Notes: generated by a model not told the origin, from the letters alone. A stretch of DNA of 48,279 bases from Chloroflexota bacterium (GCA_029555885.1 JAKPQT010000045.1:1-48279); one strand, 5' to 3'. Positions 19,511 to 28,213 are shown, counted from the stretch's first letter. Made by a program: numbers and translations.

Positions 19511-20359
19511 CTATATCTTGAGCGTTTTCCGCCCCAGCACCCACCGGTGGTGCGACCAGATTTGCTTGACCCGCCAGGGCAGCCGCCAGCGTTCCAGCCA
19601 GGCATACTTCATCACGCGCTGGTAGAGGTCGGGGTCGCGGCCCAGGTAATAATCCATCGTGGACCAGCGCCAGCCTTCGCCGCTGAACTTGCCCTGGAGT
19701 TTTGCGGACCGGATGCCCAGCTTGCCGAGCAGTTCGCGGGCAGGCATGACGGTGTCGGGCCACGGCGGGGTGTCCAGCACGCCCTGCTCCAGGATTTCGA
19801 CGCCCTGCGCTTCGAGCTGCCGCCGGAGCAGGCCGATGTCGGTCCACTTCTCGTCGATCTCCTTGACGAACTCCGGCTCCACGATGTGCTTGCGCACCTG
19901 GTAGCCGACCTGCACCGGATTGGGTGTGGCGACGAAGACGAGGCAGTTGCTCACCCGCACCAGCTCACGCAACAGCGCCGCGGGGTCGGCCAGGTGCCAG
20001 AGTGCGGCCCAGTTCCAGGCGAAGTCGAAGCTGTTGTCCGGGTAAGGCAGATGCGCCCAGTCCGCCACGAGGTCGGCCCGGACAGGCAGATTCAACTCCT
20101 CCCAGATGCGCCGGACGCCGTCCAGCCGCACCGGGTCATCATCGGCCAGCGTCACGGGGCATTTGATGCGCGCCAGGTGGACACTGTTGATGCCGCTGAC
20201 GCCGGCCATGCCGTAAAGCGGGGCTTCGAGGACCGTATGGAAGCCGTAGCGTCCCTTGATGCGGAGCAGGAAGTCGTTGAGGACGAACCGCTCATAGACG
20301 AGGCCGAGCCCCTCGTTGTAGTCCGTCATGTACTTGAGCCAGTTAGGTTCGGTGGACAT
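19511..20359 (-). CDS. class I SAM-dependent methyltransferase
   Basis: A 282-residue protein with a Methyltransf_11-like core: VLEAPLYGMAGVSGINSV (a glycine-poor version of motif I), PVTLADDDP (acidic end of strand 2), LPYPDNSFDFAWNWAALWHL (motif for strand 4) and AALLRELVRVSNCLVFVATP (strand 5). The first 45 residues and last 110 are family-specific and rich in aromatic and basic residues (WRWSTMDYYLGRDPDLYQR), suggesting a lipid- or glycan-linked substrate. Start chosen at 20359 (MSTEPNW) with AGGA just upstream; an ATG at 20374 is also possible. It lies behind the two membrane proteins on the same strand but on the promoter side, about 100 bases away, so it may begin that operon. Confidence 0.82.
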   Translation of the reverse strand: MSTEPNWLKYMTDYNEGLGLVYERFVLNDFLLRIKGRYGFHTVLEAPLYGMAGVSGINSVHLARIKCPVTLADDDPVRLDGVRRIWEELNLPVRADLVADWAHLPYPDNSFDFAWNWAALWHLADPAALLRELVRVSNCLVFVATPNPVQVGYQVRKHIVEPEFVKEIDEKWTDIGLLRRQLEAQGVEILEQGVLDTPPWPDTVMPARELLGKLGIRSAKLQGKFSGEGWRWSTMDYYLGRDPDLYQRVMKYAWLERWRLPWRVKQIWSHHRWVLGRKTLKI

Positions 20360-20437
20360 AGTTCCTGTCATCATGTGTGCTGATTTTGGGGCAGTCTACC
20401 ATGCTGCCGCGCTTCTGACAACGCGGTTGCCCATCGC

Positions 20438-20467
20438 TTTACACCCCGCAACCGTCTGCGCTACAAT
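20438..20467 (+). promoter_or_regulatory. candidate promoter of SDR gene, leaderless transcript
   Basis: TTTACA (20438-20443), an 18-base spacer and TACAAT (20462-20467). The ATG at 20474 is 6 bases after the -10 box and no ribosome-binding sequence lies between them, so the mRNA would start at the initiation codon. Confidence 0.5.
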
Positions 20468-20473
20468 CGGGCC

Positions 20474-21466
20474 ATGAATGACACACCTGCCGGGCCTGTC
20501 CTGATTACGGGCATCGCCGGCTTCATCGCCTCACACCTGGCCGAACGGCTGCTGAGTCTGGGCGTGCCGGTGCGCGGCACTGCTCGGCGGCCCGCTGCCG
20601 CAGGCTGGCTGGCGGAGCAAGGCGCGGAGGTGCTGCCCGCAGACCTGTTGGACCCGCCTGCCCTGGCCCGCGCCGCAGATGGCTGCCGCACGATCGTGCA
20701 CGCGGCCGCCTGGACGGGCGGGCCGGAGACCCCGCCGGATCTGGCCTGGCGTACCAATGTCGATGGCACGGCCAACGTGATTGCGGCTGCCGAGGCCGCG
20801 GGAGTTGCGCGGTTCGTCTACATCAGCAGCGTGGCCGTTTACGGCGTGAACAAGGCCCCGCTCATCGACGAGGCCGCGGCCACGCCGCGCGTGGGCCAGG
20901 CCTACCCGGACAGCAAGATCACCGCGGAGGCGCTGGTGCGTGGCAGCCGTTTGCCGTCTGTCATCATCCGTCCGGCCTCCACTTACGGCCCGCGCGGGGA
21001 CGCCTGGACACTCGGCCCGATCCGGCAGATCAAGGCGGGGCGACTCGTCCTGCTCGGCCGCGACACGGGGTTGGTGACGCCGGGGTACATCGACAACGTG
21101 ATCGACGGGCTGTGGTTGGCGCTGACCCATCCCGCCGCAATCGGTGAGACGTTCAACCTGTGCGACGACCGCGCGGTGACCTATCGCGAGTTCTATCTGG
21201 CCTACGCGCGGATGCTGGGGCTCGACCGGTTGCCGGCAGTGCCCGGTTGGTCCGCCAGCCTGGCGCGGCTGCCCGCAGCCAACTGGCTGCGGGCACGGAT
21301 GGGCCGCGCGCCGGTCGGCCCGTGGAGCCTGCACTTCCGCCGTAATCCATCGCAGTTCAGCATCGCCAAGGCCCGGCGCCTCCTGGGCTACACGCCCCGC
21401 ATCGACTTCGCGACCGGGATGTGCCTTACGGAAGAGTGGCTCCGCGCCGACGGGTATCTGGACTGA
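20474..21466 (+). CDS. NAD(P)-dependent epimerase/dehydratase (extended SDR)
   Basis: A 330-residue extended short-chain dehydrogenase. The nucleotide-binding motif is VLITGIAGFIASHLAERLL at the N terminus (TGxxGFIxxxL), with an arginine-rich end of strand 2 (RGTARRP) favouring NADP. The catalytic Tyr/Lys pair is YPDSK in AYPDSKITAEALV, preceded by the Ser-containing strand FVYISSVAVYG. IIRPASTYGPRGD is the typical substrate-side motif. The family covers nucleotide-sugar epimerases, 3-beta-hydroxysteroid dehydrogenases and dihydroflavonol reductases; the TYGPRG motif fits the first two. The gene is single and is divergent from the methyltransferase gene. Confidence 0.9.
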   Translation: MNDTPAGPVLITGIAGFIASHLAERLLSLGVPVRGTARRPAAAGWLAEQGAEVLPADLLDPPALARAADGCRTIVHAAAWTGGPETPPDLAWRTNVDGTANVIAAAEAAGVARFVYISSVAVYGVNKAPLIDEAAATPRVGQAYPDSKITAEALVRGSRLPSVIIRPASTYGPRGDAWTLGPIRQIKAGRLVLLGRDTGLVTPGYIDNVIDGLWLALTHPAAIGETFNLCDDRAVTYREFYLAYARMLGLDRLPAVPGWSASLARLPAANWLRARMGRAPVGPWSLHFRRNPSQFSIAKARRLLGYTPRIDFATGMCLTEEWLRADGYLD

Positions 21467-21511
21467 GCTAGGTAGGGAACTCCTGACGGCTCACCAGGAA
21501 TGCCAGGTGTC

Positions 21512-21585
21512 TTGGAGTCGAGGCTTCTGCCGGTTAGGCTGCCTGAGTGCGTATACACCCTAACCGGCTAAAGTCTCGACTCCAA
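21512..21585. repeat. long imperfect inverted repeat, 27-bp arms
   Basis: TTGGAGTCGAGGCTTCTGCC... (21512-21538) pairs with ...GGCTAAAGTCTCGACTCCAA (21559-21585), 24 of 27 positions matching, around a 20-base loop. It separates the SDR and mtaB genes. No T-tract; it looks like another dispersed palindrome that may also end the SDR transcript. Confidence 0.7.
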
Positions 21586-21635
21586 CCTGCGCTGCGGTGC
21601 CATACCTGAAATTCCTGGGCGGTTCATGCTGCCGC

Positions 21636-21664
21636 TTGTCCGAAGCCTGTTTTTCGGCTATACT
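21636..21664 (+). promoter_or_regulatory. candidate promoter of mtaB operon, leaderless transcript
   Basis: TTGTCC (21636-21641), a 17-base spacer and TATACT (21659-21664). The ATG of mtaB (21672) follows 7 bases later without a ribosome-binding sequence, pointing to leaderless initiation. Confidence 0.5.
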
Positions 21665-21671
21665 TGGCCGC

Positions 21672-22979
21672 ATGCGAGTGTACCTGGAGTCTCTCGGCTG
21701 CCGGTTGAACTACGCCGAGATGGCTGCGCTGGGCCGCAAGCTGGCGGCTGCAGGGCATCATCTGGCTGAGTCCGCGGCCGAGGCCGATATTTGTGTCGTC
21801 AACAGTTGCGCGGTGACAGGCGAAGCTGCCCGCCAGAGCCGCCAACTGGCACGGCAGCTTGCGCGCGCCAACCCTGCGGCCAAGCTCGTCGTGACCGGCT
21901 GCTATGCCACGCTGGAAGGCGAAACCGTCGCAACGCTGCCCAACGTGCAGCTCGTCGTCGGCAACACGCGCAAGGATGACCTGCTCGCGCTGCTTGAAGA
22001 GCAGGTTGCAGGCTCGCTTTCTTCGGGCCAACCTGAAACTTTCAACCTGAAACCTTCAACTGCGTCTGCGCCGCAAGGCGGTCGCACGCGTGCCTTCATC
22101 AAGGCGCAAGACGGGTGTCGCAACCATTGCACATTCTGCATCGTGACAGTGGCACGTGGGGAAGAGCGCAGCCTGCCGCCCGGCGAGAACGTGGCCGAGG
22201 TCAACGCGCTGCACCGGGAGGGCTACCAGGAGGCCGTCATTACCGGCGTCCATCTCGGCGGCTATGGGTCGGACCTCGGCAGCGACCTGCGTGCGCTTGT
22301 GACCGCCCTGCTCGCCGGAACGCGCATCCCGCGGCTGCGGCTGTCGTCGCTGGAGCCGTTCGACCTCGCACCGGACTTCTTCGAGCTGTGGCAGTTGGCC
22401 CCTGACCGGCTCATGCCGCATCTGCACCTGCCCGCACAGTCGGGCAGCGATGCCATCCTGCGCCGCATGGCGCGGCGCAACCGGGCTGCGGAGTTCGAGG
22501 CGCTGGTCGAGACGGCGCGCGCCCGCATCCCTGGTCTGACAGTGACGACCGACCTGATCGCCGGCTTCCCCGGCGAGACGGAGGCGCATTTTGCTGAGAC
22601 AGTTGCGTTTGCGCGGCGCAACCGCTTTGCACATATGCACATCTTCCCGTACTCTGCGCGCGAGGGTACGGCCGCCGCACGCTTTGCGGGGCAGGTGCCT
22701 GCGGAGGAGCGCAAACGCCGTGTGCGCATCCTGCATGAGCTGGATGCGGAGTTGGGGCAGGCCGTGCGCGCCGGTTTCGTGGGACAGGTGCGGCCGGTGC
22801 TGTGGGAGCAGCCGCTCCATGCACAGCCGGAGAGCGGCCTGGTGACGTGGGCCGGGCTGACCGACAATTACCTGCGTGTGCTGGCGACGGCACCAGCGGG
22901 CGCAGACCTGCATAACCGCATCACGGCGACGCGGCTGGTGGGCCTGCAGGGCGACGACCTGACCGGCACAATGGTGTAG
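21672..22979 (+). CDS. mtaB: tRNA N6-threonylcarbamoyladenosine methylthiotransferase MtaB-like
   Basis: A 435-residue methylthiotransferase with the three-domain layout of the MiaB/MtaB family: an N-terminal UPF0004 domain with cluster cysteines (LGCRLNYAE, NSCAVTGEA, VTGCYA), a radical SAM domain with CRNHCTFC in QDGCRNHCTFCIV, and a C-terminal TRAM-like domain. AFIKAQDGC and LPPGENVAEV are closer to MtaB (YqeV) than to MiaB or RimO. Expected product: ms2t6A at position 37 of ANN-decoding tRNAs. Residues about 118-138 between the first two domains are encoded by a short tandem repeat (AACCTGAAACTTTC type, 22028-22058), an unusual insert. The ATG 21672 starts the conserved protein; the frame is open further upstream without homology. 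Confidence 0.93.
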   Translation: MRVYLESLGCRLNYAEMAALGRKLAAAGHHLAESAAEADICVVNSCAVTGEAARQSRQLARQLARANPAAKLVVTGCYATLEGETVATLPNVQLVVGNTRKDDLLALLEEQVAGSLSSGQPETFNLKPSTASAPQGGRTRAFIKAQDGCRNHCTFCIVTVARGEERSLPPGENVAEVNALHREGYQEAVITGVHLGGYGSDLGSDLRALVTALLAGTRIPRLRLSSLEPFDLAPDFFELWQLAPDRLMPHLHLPAQSGSDAILRRMARRNRAAEFEALVETARARIPGLTVTTDLIAGFPGETEAHFAETVAFARRNRFAHMHIFPYSAREGTAAARFAGQVPAEERKRRVRILHELDAELGQAVRAGFVGQVRPVLWEQPLHAQPESGLVTWAGLTDNYLRVLATAPAGADLHNRITATRLVGLQGDDLTGTMV

Positions 22980-23003
22980 TGAGTTAATCAAGGAGCAGTA
23001 CCC

Positions 23004-23456
23004 GTGACACTTGAAGAACGTCTGGATGCGGACTTGAAAGAGGCGATGCGCAGCGGCGATACGACCCGCAAGCTGGCTATTCGCGCCGTCAAGACGGCCA
23101 TCATGGAAGCCAGGGTCTCAGGGAAGGAGCAGCACGCGCTCAGCGAGGATGAGGTCCAGAAGATCATCCAGAAGCAGGTGAAGCAGCGCCGCGACAGCGT
23201 GGCCGAGTTTGCCAAGGGCGGCCGCACCGACCTGATCGCCAAAGAGGAAGCCGAGATTGCGGTCCTCGAGGCGTATCTGCCGAAGATGATGGACGAGGCC
23301 GAGATTCGGGCCCGCGTGCAGGCCGTCATCGCAGAACTGGGCGTGACCGACATGAAGGGCATGGGGCCGGTCATGAAGCGACTGACGGTTGAGCTGCGCG
23401 GCCTGGCCGACGGCCAACTGGTCAATCGCATCGTACGCGAGCAGCTGACGCAGTAG
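23004..23456 (+). CDS. yqeY: GatB/YqeY domain protein
   Basis: A 150-residue YqeY protein covering the whole family length: it starts TLEERLDADLKEAMRSGD, has VQKIIQKQVKQRRDSVAEF in the middle, and ends with the GatB-type helical tail GADGQLVNR-like segment (GLADGQLVNRIVREQL). The domain resembles the tRNA-contacting tail of GatB and is thought to bind tRNA; the exact role is not established. GTG start with AAGGAG 8 bases upstream. It is 24 bases after mtaB and 9 bases before pgpH, so it is part of one operon. Confidence 0.93.
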   Translation: MTLEERLDADLKEAMRSGDTTRKLAIRAVKTAIMEARVSGKEQHALSEDEVQKIIQKQVKQRRDSVAEFAKGGRTDLIAKEEAEIAVLEAYLPKMMDEAEIRARVQAVIAELGVTDMKGMGPVMKRLTVELRGLADGQLVNRIVREQLTQ

Positions 23457-23465
23457 GGGCATGTC

Positions 23466-25760
23466 TTGACGACCGCAAACCGCGGGCCTGGAGTGGATGG
23501 GCCTCGTCCGGATTGGCGTACGTTTCAGTCACAGGATATCCCGTGGCCGACGCGGCTGCGCGTGTTCGCCATCTGGCTGGTTGTTGCGCTGTTGATGATC
23601 GCCATCCTGGTTGTGCGCCTGCCCCTGAGCGGGCAGGTGACGCTCCGGGTGGGCGATGTCGCGCCGCGCGATATTGTGGCCCCGCGCCAGGCAACTTATC
23701 TGAGCGACATCCAGACCGAGCAGCGCCGTACGCTGGCCGCCAACGCGGTCGCGGATGCCTATGATCCGCCGCAGGCGCGGATTGGCCGCCAGCAACTCCT
23801 CCTTGCCAGCCAAATCCTGGACTACATCACCTCTGTCCGCAGCGACAGCTATGCGGATAACGCGGCCAAGACGGACTACATCCGGGCCATCGTCGGGCTG
23901 GACCTGCCCGCTTCGGTCATCAACCGCATCCTGGTGCTGCCGGAAGCCATGTGGGAGCGCGTTGCGGGCGAGGTGCCGGTCGTGCTCGAACAGGCGATGC
24001 GCGCCGATATCCGCGAGAACAACCTGGCCGACGAGCGGCGCAAGGTGGCCGCCCGCGTCCGGCTGGACCTGGCCGACGAAGATGCCACTGTGGTCAGCGA
24101 GATCGTCCAGGACCTGCTGGTCCCCAACAGTTTCTTCAATCTGGAGCGCACCGAGGAACGCCGCGAGGCTGCGCGCAACGCGGTCGAGCCGGTCAGCGCG
24201 ACGGTCGAGCGCAACGAGATCATCCTGCGCAGCGGGGACATTGTCACGGAGCAGGATGTCGAGGCGCTGCGGGCACTGGGCTTGCAGCAAAGCGGTTGGT
24301 CCTGGCGCGAAGTTCGCGCCGCGGCCAGTTTCGTCATGCTGCTCATCGTCGTCTTTCTCTATTATCTCTGGCGGCAGGAACCGCTCCTATGGTTGCGAAC
24401 GCAGCAGATGCTGCTGGTTGCCTTTGCATTCATCGTCTTCACTTTGACAGTGAAGGCCATGCTGCCGGCGCGCGCGCTGCTGCCTTATCTTGTGCCGTAC
24501 GCGGCGCTGCCCATTATCCTGGCGATTGCTGTGAACCTGCGCGTGGCACTGGTGACGATTGGGCTGTTCACGCTTATGGTCGGCTGGATTTCAGCCGGCA
24601 GCCTGGAGTTGATGGCGTTCGCGATGTCCGGCGCGCTGGTCGGTGCGCTCAAGCTGCGGCGGAGCGACCGCATGATCAACTTCGCCTGGGCCGCGCTCTA
24701 TGTATTGGTCTCCAACCTGCTGGTCGTCGCTGTGTTCCGCATCGGCGCCGGCGCCTGGGATTGGCGCGGCCTGCTGGAGCTGTCGGTCGCCTCGTTCGTC
24801 AACGCGGTGATTACGGCCACCGTCATCCTCATGGGACTGTACCTGATCGGCGCGCTGTTCGGCATCACCACGCCCGTGCAGTTGCTGGAGATTTCGCGTC
24901 CCACCCATCCCCTGTTGCGCCAGTTGTTGTTGAAGGCGCCGGGCACATATCATCACACGCTGATCGTCAGCAACATGTCAGAGCGCGCCGCGGAAGCCAT
25001 CGGCGCAGATGCGCTGCTGACGCGCGTCGGGGCCTACTATCATGATGTCGGCAAGACCATCCGGCCTTATTTCTTTGTCGAGAACCGCACGGAGGGCGCG
25101 GACCCGCACAGCCGCCTCGACCCGTACACGAGCGCGCAGGTCATCATCACGCACGTCAAGGACGGCATCGAGCTGGCACGCAAGTACCGGCTCCCCGAAC
25201 GCATCATCGAGTTCATCCCACAGCACCAGGGTACGCTGTTGGTCTCCTACTTCTATCACCAGGCCGTCCAGCAGGCCGGCTCTGCGGAGGCTGTGGACCA
25301 GGCGCAGTTTCGTTATCCTGGTCCCCGGCCCCAGACACGGGAGACTGCTATCACTATGCTGGCGGACGGCGCGGAAGCCACCGTCCGGGCGCGGCATCCG
25401 GCCTCTATCGAGGAGCTGGAGCAGATTGTCGGGGAGAGCATCCAGAATCGCCTGCTGGCCGGGCAGCTTGACGATTGTCCGTTGACGATGGCCGACCTGG
25501 CAGGCATCCGTCAGGCGTTTGTCGATGTGCTGCGCGGCCTGCATCATCCCCGCGTCGCCTATCCGTCCGATATGGCTACGCAGGCTCCGGTAGCCATTAC
25601 GCCGCTTGCCGCCGTGGACGAGGATGCGGTCAACAGTCCGCCCGCGATCCCGCCTTCGAACAATGGGGATGTCCAGGGTGCCATGCCTGCGCCAGGGGAA
25701 CAGGAGAAAGCGTCAGATAATGGCCGAGCAACCGAAACCGATGACGAGCCCGTCTTCTAG
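23466..25760 (+). CDS. pgpH: 7TM-HD cyclic-di-AMP phosphodiesterase, PgpH-like
   Basis: A 764-residue membrane protein with the PgpH layout: one N-terminal membrane segment (about 30-52), an extracellular 7TMR-HDED domain (about 60-270, with GDIVTEQDVEAL at its end), seven membrane segments (about 285-480) and a cytoplasmic HD phosphohydrolase domain with H496-H497 (GTYHHTL), H526-D527 (YYHDVGK), and further metal ligands in EFIPQHQG. By homology it hydrolyses the second messenger c-di-AMP. A low-complexity tail of about 65 residues follows the HD domain and overlaps the ybeY start by 41 bases. TTG start. The pgpH-ybeY-dgkA order is the classic one of Gram-positive relatives, here without phoH but with yqeY in front. 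Confidence 0.93.
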   Translation: MTTANRGPGVDGPRPDWRTFQSQDIPWPTRLRVFAIWLVVALLMIAILVVRLPLSGQVTLRVGDVAPRDIVAPRQATYLSDIQTEQRRTLAANAVADAYDPPQARIGRQQLLLASQILDYITSVRSDSYADNAAKTDYIRAIVGLDLPASVINRILVLPEAMWERVAGEVPVVLEQAMRADIRENNLADERRKVAARVRLDLADEDATVVSEIVQDLLVPNSFFNLERTEERREAARNAVEPVSATVERNEIILRSGDIVTEQDVEALRALGLQQSGWSWREVRAAASFVMLLIVVFLYYLWRQEPLLWLRTQQMLLVAFAFIVFTLTVKAMLPARALLPYLVPYAALPIILAIAVNLRVALVTIGLFTLMVGWISAGSLELMAFAMSGALVGALKLRRSDRMINFAWAALYVLVSNLLVVAVFRIGAGAWDWRGLLELSVASFVNAVITATVILMGLYLIGALFGITTPVQLLEISRPTHPLLRQLLLKAPGTYHHTLIVSNMSERAAEAIGADALLTRVGAYYHDVGKTIRPYFFVENRTEGADPHSRLDPYTSAQVIITHVKDGIELARKYRLPERIIEFIPQHQGTLLVSYFYHQAVQQAGSAEAVDQAQFRYPGPRPQTRETAITMLADGAEATVRARHPASIEELEQIVGESIQNRLLAGQLDDCPLTMADLAGIRQAFVDVLRGLHHPRVAYPSDMATQAPVAITPLAAVDEDAVNSPPAIPPSNNGDVQGAMPAPGEQEKASDNGRATETDDEPVF

Positions 25761-26235
25761 CGAGGAACCGGCGGAGGAGCCGATCGTCGTGGAGGTCGAT
25801 GATCTCTATGCCGATGCGGTGGATGACCGTGACCTGGCGGCTGCCATCGCTGCGACGCTCGCGGCAGAACAGCACGCTGGCGACGCGGTGACCCTCGTTG
25901 TCACCTCAGATGAAGCTATCGCGGAACTGAACCTGCATTACCGGGGCGTCGATGGGCCGACGGATGTCCTGTCGTTCCCCGCGCAGGAACCCACCCCCGG
26001 GTTCGTCAGCGCGCCGGAGATGAGCGGTTATCTGGGCGACATCGTGATTGCGTTCCCTTACACGCAGCGTCAGGCTGCGGAGCTGGGCCGGAATGTGGCG
26101 GATGAGCTGCGGCTGCTGGCCGTACACGGCACGCTGCACCTGCTCGGCTATGACCACGGCACCCCCGCCGAGGAAGCCGCCATGTGGGCACAACAGGATG
26201 CGATCCTCGCCCGTCTGGCAGCACAGCCGGACTGA
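25720..26235 (+). CDS. ybeY: endoribonuclease YbeY, rRNA maturation factor
   Basis: A 171-residue YbeY protein. The zinc-binding signature HGTLHLLGYDHG (HxxxHxxxxDH) is near the C terminus, preceded by the family motifs ELNLHYRGVDGPTDVLSFP and YLGDIVIAFP. YbeY takes part in 16S rRNA 3' maturation and ribosome quality control. The start at 25720 (MAEQPKP) lies within the end of pgpH; MTSPSSSEE at 25741 is an alternative. The first 20 residues are an acidic, poorly conserved extension. It is followed by dgkA 19 bases downstream. Confidence 0.95.
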   Translation: MAEQPKPMTSPSSSEEPAEEPIVVEVDDLYADAVDDRDLAAAIAATLAAEQHAGDAVTLVVTSDEAIAELNLHYRGVDGPTDVLSFPAQEPTPGFVSAPEMSGYLGDIVIAFPYTQRQAAELGRNVADELRLLAVHGTLHLLGYDHGTPAEEAAMWAQQDAILARLAAQPD

Positions 26236-26254
26236 CCCGGCAGCGTCCCGCGCC

Positions 26255-26617
26255 ATGAGAGCTTTTTTGCGGAGCTTCGGTTACGCGTTCGAGGGCATCG
26301 CCTACACCGTGCGCACGCAGCGCAATGCCCGTGTGCACCTGCTGATCGGTGCGCTGGTCGTGCTGGCCGCGGTGTACTTCCGGGTGAGCGCAGCCGAGTG
26401 GGCCATCCTGTCGCTGGCCTTCGGCATGGTGTTCAGCGCGGAGATGATCAACACGGTCGCTGAGCTTTCGGTGGACCTGCTGACGCAGCGCCGCCATCCG
26501 CTGGCTAAGGCCGCCAAGGATGTCTCGGCGGGCGCAGTCCTGGTGACGGCCCTGGCCGCGGTCGGCGTCGGCATCGCGATTTTCGGCCCACGGCTGTGGG
26601 CGTTGTTGTTTCATTAG
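26255..26617 (+). CDS. dgkA: undecaprenol/diacylglycerol kinase, DgkA family
   Basis: A 120-residue integral membrane kinase with three membrane helices. The signature EMINTVAELSVDLL and AKAAKDVSAGAVLV holds the conserved Glu, Asn and Asp of the active site; the N-terminal SFGYAFEGIAYTVRTQRNAR is the amphipathic surface helix typical of the Gram-positive form, which in several species phosphorylates undecaprenol. It recycles a lipid carrier for envelope synthesis. It is the last gene of the mtaB-yqeY-pgpH-ybeY-dgkA cluster. Confidence 0.93.
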   Translation: MRAFLRSFGYAFEGIAYTVRTQRNARVHLLIGALVVLAAVYFRVSAAEWAILSLAFGMVFSAEMINTVAELSVDLLTQRRHPLAKAAKDVSAGAVLVTALAAVGVGIAIFGPRLWALLFH

Positions 26618-26684
26618 GCGATCGAGGAGCCCGCACCCTCAGATACGGTGCAGCCCTCGGATGATGGATGATAGGAGCATGGGC

Positions 26685-27698
26685 ATGACCCTGAAAATGA
26701 CCCGGCGTGAGCGGCTCCAGGCGACCGTCGCCGGTCAGCCGGTGGATCGGATCGCCGTGGCGCTGTGGCGTCACTTCCCCGGCGACGATCAGCGGCCCGA
26801 CGACCTGGCCTGGGCAACGCTTGCCTGGCAGGCCCAGTGGGACTGGGACTTCATCAAGGTGTCGCCGGCCAGCAGCTTCTGCCTCGTGGACTGGGGCGCG
26901 GAAGACCGTTGGGTGGGCGGCGACGAAGGCAATCGCGAATACACGCGGCGGGTGATCCAGCAGCCAGAACAGTGGGCCACCCTGCCGCTCCTCGATCCGC
27001 AAAGCGGCCGGCTGGCTGCGCAAATCGATTGTTTGCAGCGCATCGCATCCGGCTTGATGAGCAGCGCACCGGCCGATTCACCGCCGTTCATCCAGACGAT
27101 CTTCAGTCCGCTCGCGCAGGCCAGAAACCTCGCAGGCGCAGAGCGGCTGGTAACGCACATGCGCCGGGCTCCGGACCTCGTCCATGCCGGGCTGGAAATC
27201 ATCACGCGCACGACCCTGCGGTTTATCGCAGCGTGCAAGTCTACCGGCATCGCAGGCATCTACTACGCGATGCAGTTGGCGAACTACCATCTGTTGAGCG
27301 AGGCAGAATATCGCGCGTTCGGTGAACCGTATGACCGGCGTATCCTGGCTGCGGTCGAGGATTGCTGGTTCAACCTGCTCCATCTGCACGGGCCGGCCGG
27401 CATGTTCGACCTGGCCGCCGTCTACCCGGTCCACGCGCTGAACTGGCACGACCGGGAGGCGGGTCCCAGCCTCGCGGAAGGACAGGCGCGCTTTGGCGGC
27501 GCGGTGTGCGGCGGGTTGGAGCACTGGGACGATATCCTGCGCGGGGACCCGGACCTGCTGCGCGGCCGGATTGCCGATGCCATCGCGCAGACCGGCGGCC
27601 GCCGTCTGATTGTGTCCTCCGGCTGTGTTGCACCGGTCAATGCGCCGTTCAGCAACCTGCGCGCGATCCGCGCGGCGGTCGAGACACAGGTCCCTTGA
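26685..27698 (+). CDS. URO-D family protein, divergent
   Basis: A 337-residue protein of the uroporphyrinogen decarboxylase superfamily: it opens TRRERLQATVAGQPVDRIAVALWRHFPGDD, the typical 'RERl..tl.G..vDRvPv..W' beginning, contains LHLHGPAGMFDLA at the strand where a substrate-side His lies, and ends QTGGRRLIVSSGCVAPVNAPFSNLRAI, as in corrinoid methyltransferase-like members (MtaA/CmuA type). There is no haem-biosynthesis gene nearby, so a role in haem synthesis is unlikely. The start at 26685 gives a 7-base spacing to AGGAG (26673-26677); ATGs at 26661, 26664 and 26679 are alternatives. Its stop overlaps the Nudix start (TTGA), so the two are coupled. Confidence 0.8.
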   Translation: MTLKMTRRERLQATVAGQPVDRIAVALWRHFPGDDQRPDDLAWATLAWQAQWDWDFIKVSPASSFCLVDWGAEDRWVGGDEGNREYTRRVIQQPEQWATLPLLDPQSGRLAAQIDCLQRIASGLMSSAPADSPPFIQTIFSPLAQARNLAGAERLVTHMRRAPDLVHAGLEIITRTTLRFIAACKSTGIAGIYYAMQLANYHLLSEAEYRAFGEPYDRRILAAVEDCWFNLLHLHGPAGMFDLAAVYPVHALNWHDREAGPSLAEGQARFGGAVCGGLEHWDDILRGDPDLLRGRIADAIAQTGGRRLIVSSGCVAPVNAPFSNLRAIRAAVETQVP

Positions 27699-28213
27699 AG
27701 CCTTCCTACGTATACTGCCCGCAGTGCGGCGCGCCGCTGACCGATCAGGTCAAGTTCGGGCGGGTGCGCCGTGCGTGCCGCTACTGCGGCTTCATCCACT
27801 TTGCAGAACCGAAGGTGGCGGTCGCCGCGCTGGTGACGGATGGCCCGCGGGTGCTGCTCGTCCGGCGGCTGGCCGTGCCGCGGATCGGGTTCTGGGCGCT
27901 GCCCGCCGGTTACATGGATGCGGATGAACTACCGGAGAACGCGCTCGTGCGCGAGATTGCCGAGGAAACGGGTATCACGGTGCGTGCCGTGGCGCTGCTG
28001 GGCGTGGCGCCGCTGGCGGGCTGGGCCGAACGCCGCGGCATCCTGCTGCTCTATCGCGCGGAGCCGGTCGCTTCCACCGCACAGGCCGTGCCCGCGGCCG
28101 GGGACGACGTGAGCGACGTCCGCTGGTTTGCGCCGGACGAGATTCCGTGGGATGACATCGCCTTCGAGTCCACTGCGGAGACGCTGCGCACCTGGCTCAA
28201 GACCCTGGAGTGA
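27695..28213 (+). CDS. Nudix hydrolase with N-terminal zinc ribbon
   Basis: A 172-residue protein. The N terminus has two CxxC pairs (CPQCGAPL and CRYCGF) forming a zinc ribbon. The Nudix box, GYMDADELPENALVREIAEE plus TGI, fits G-x5-E-x7-RE-x2-EE-x-G. The pattern resembles NADH pyrophosphatase NudC but is shorter and lacks its middle domain; ADP-ribose or NAD-type dinucleotides are possible substrates. TTG start overlapping the stop of the URO-D-like gene by 4 bases. Confidence 0.88.
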   Translation: MKPSYVYCPQCGAPLTDQVKFGRVRRACRYCGFIHFAEPKVAVAALVTDGPRVLLVRRLAVPRIGFWALPAGYMDADELPENALVREIAEETGITVRAVALLGVAPLAGWAERRGILLLYRAEPVASTAQAVPAAGDDVSDVRWFAPDEIPWDDIAFESTAETLRTWLKTLE

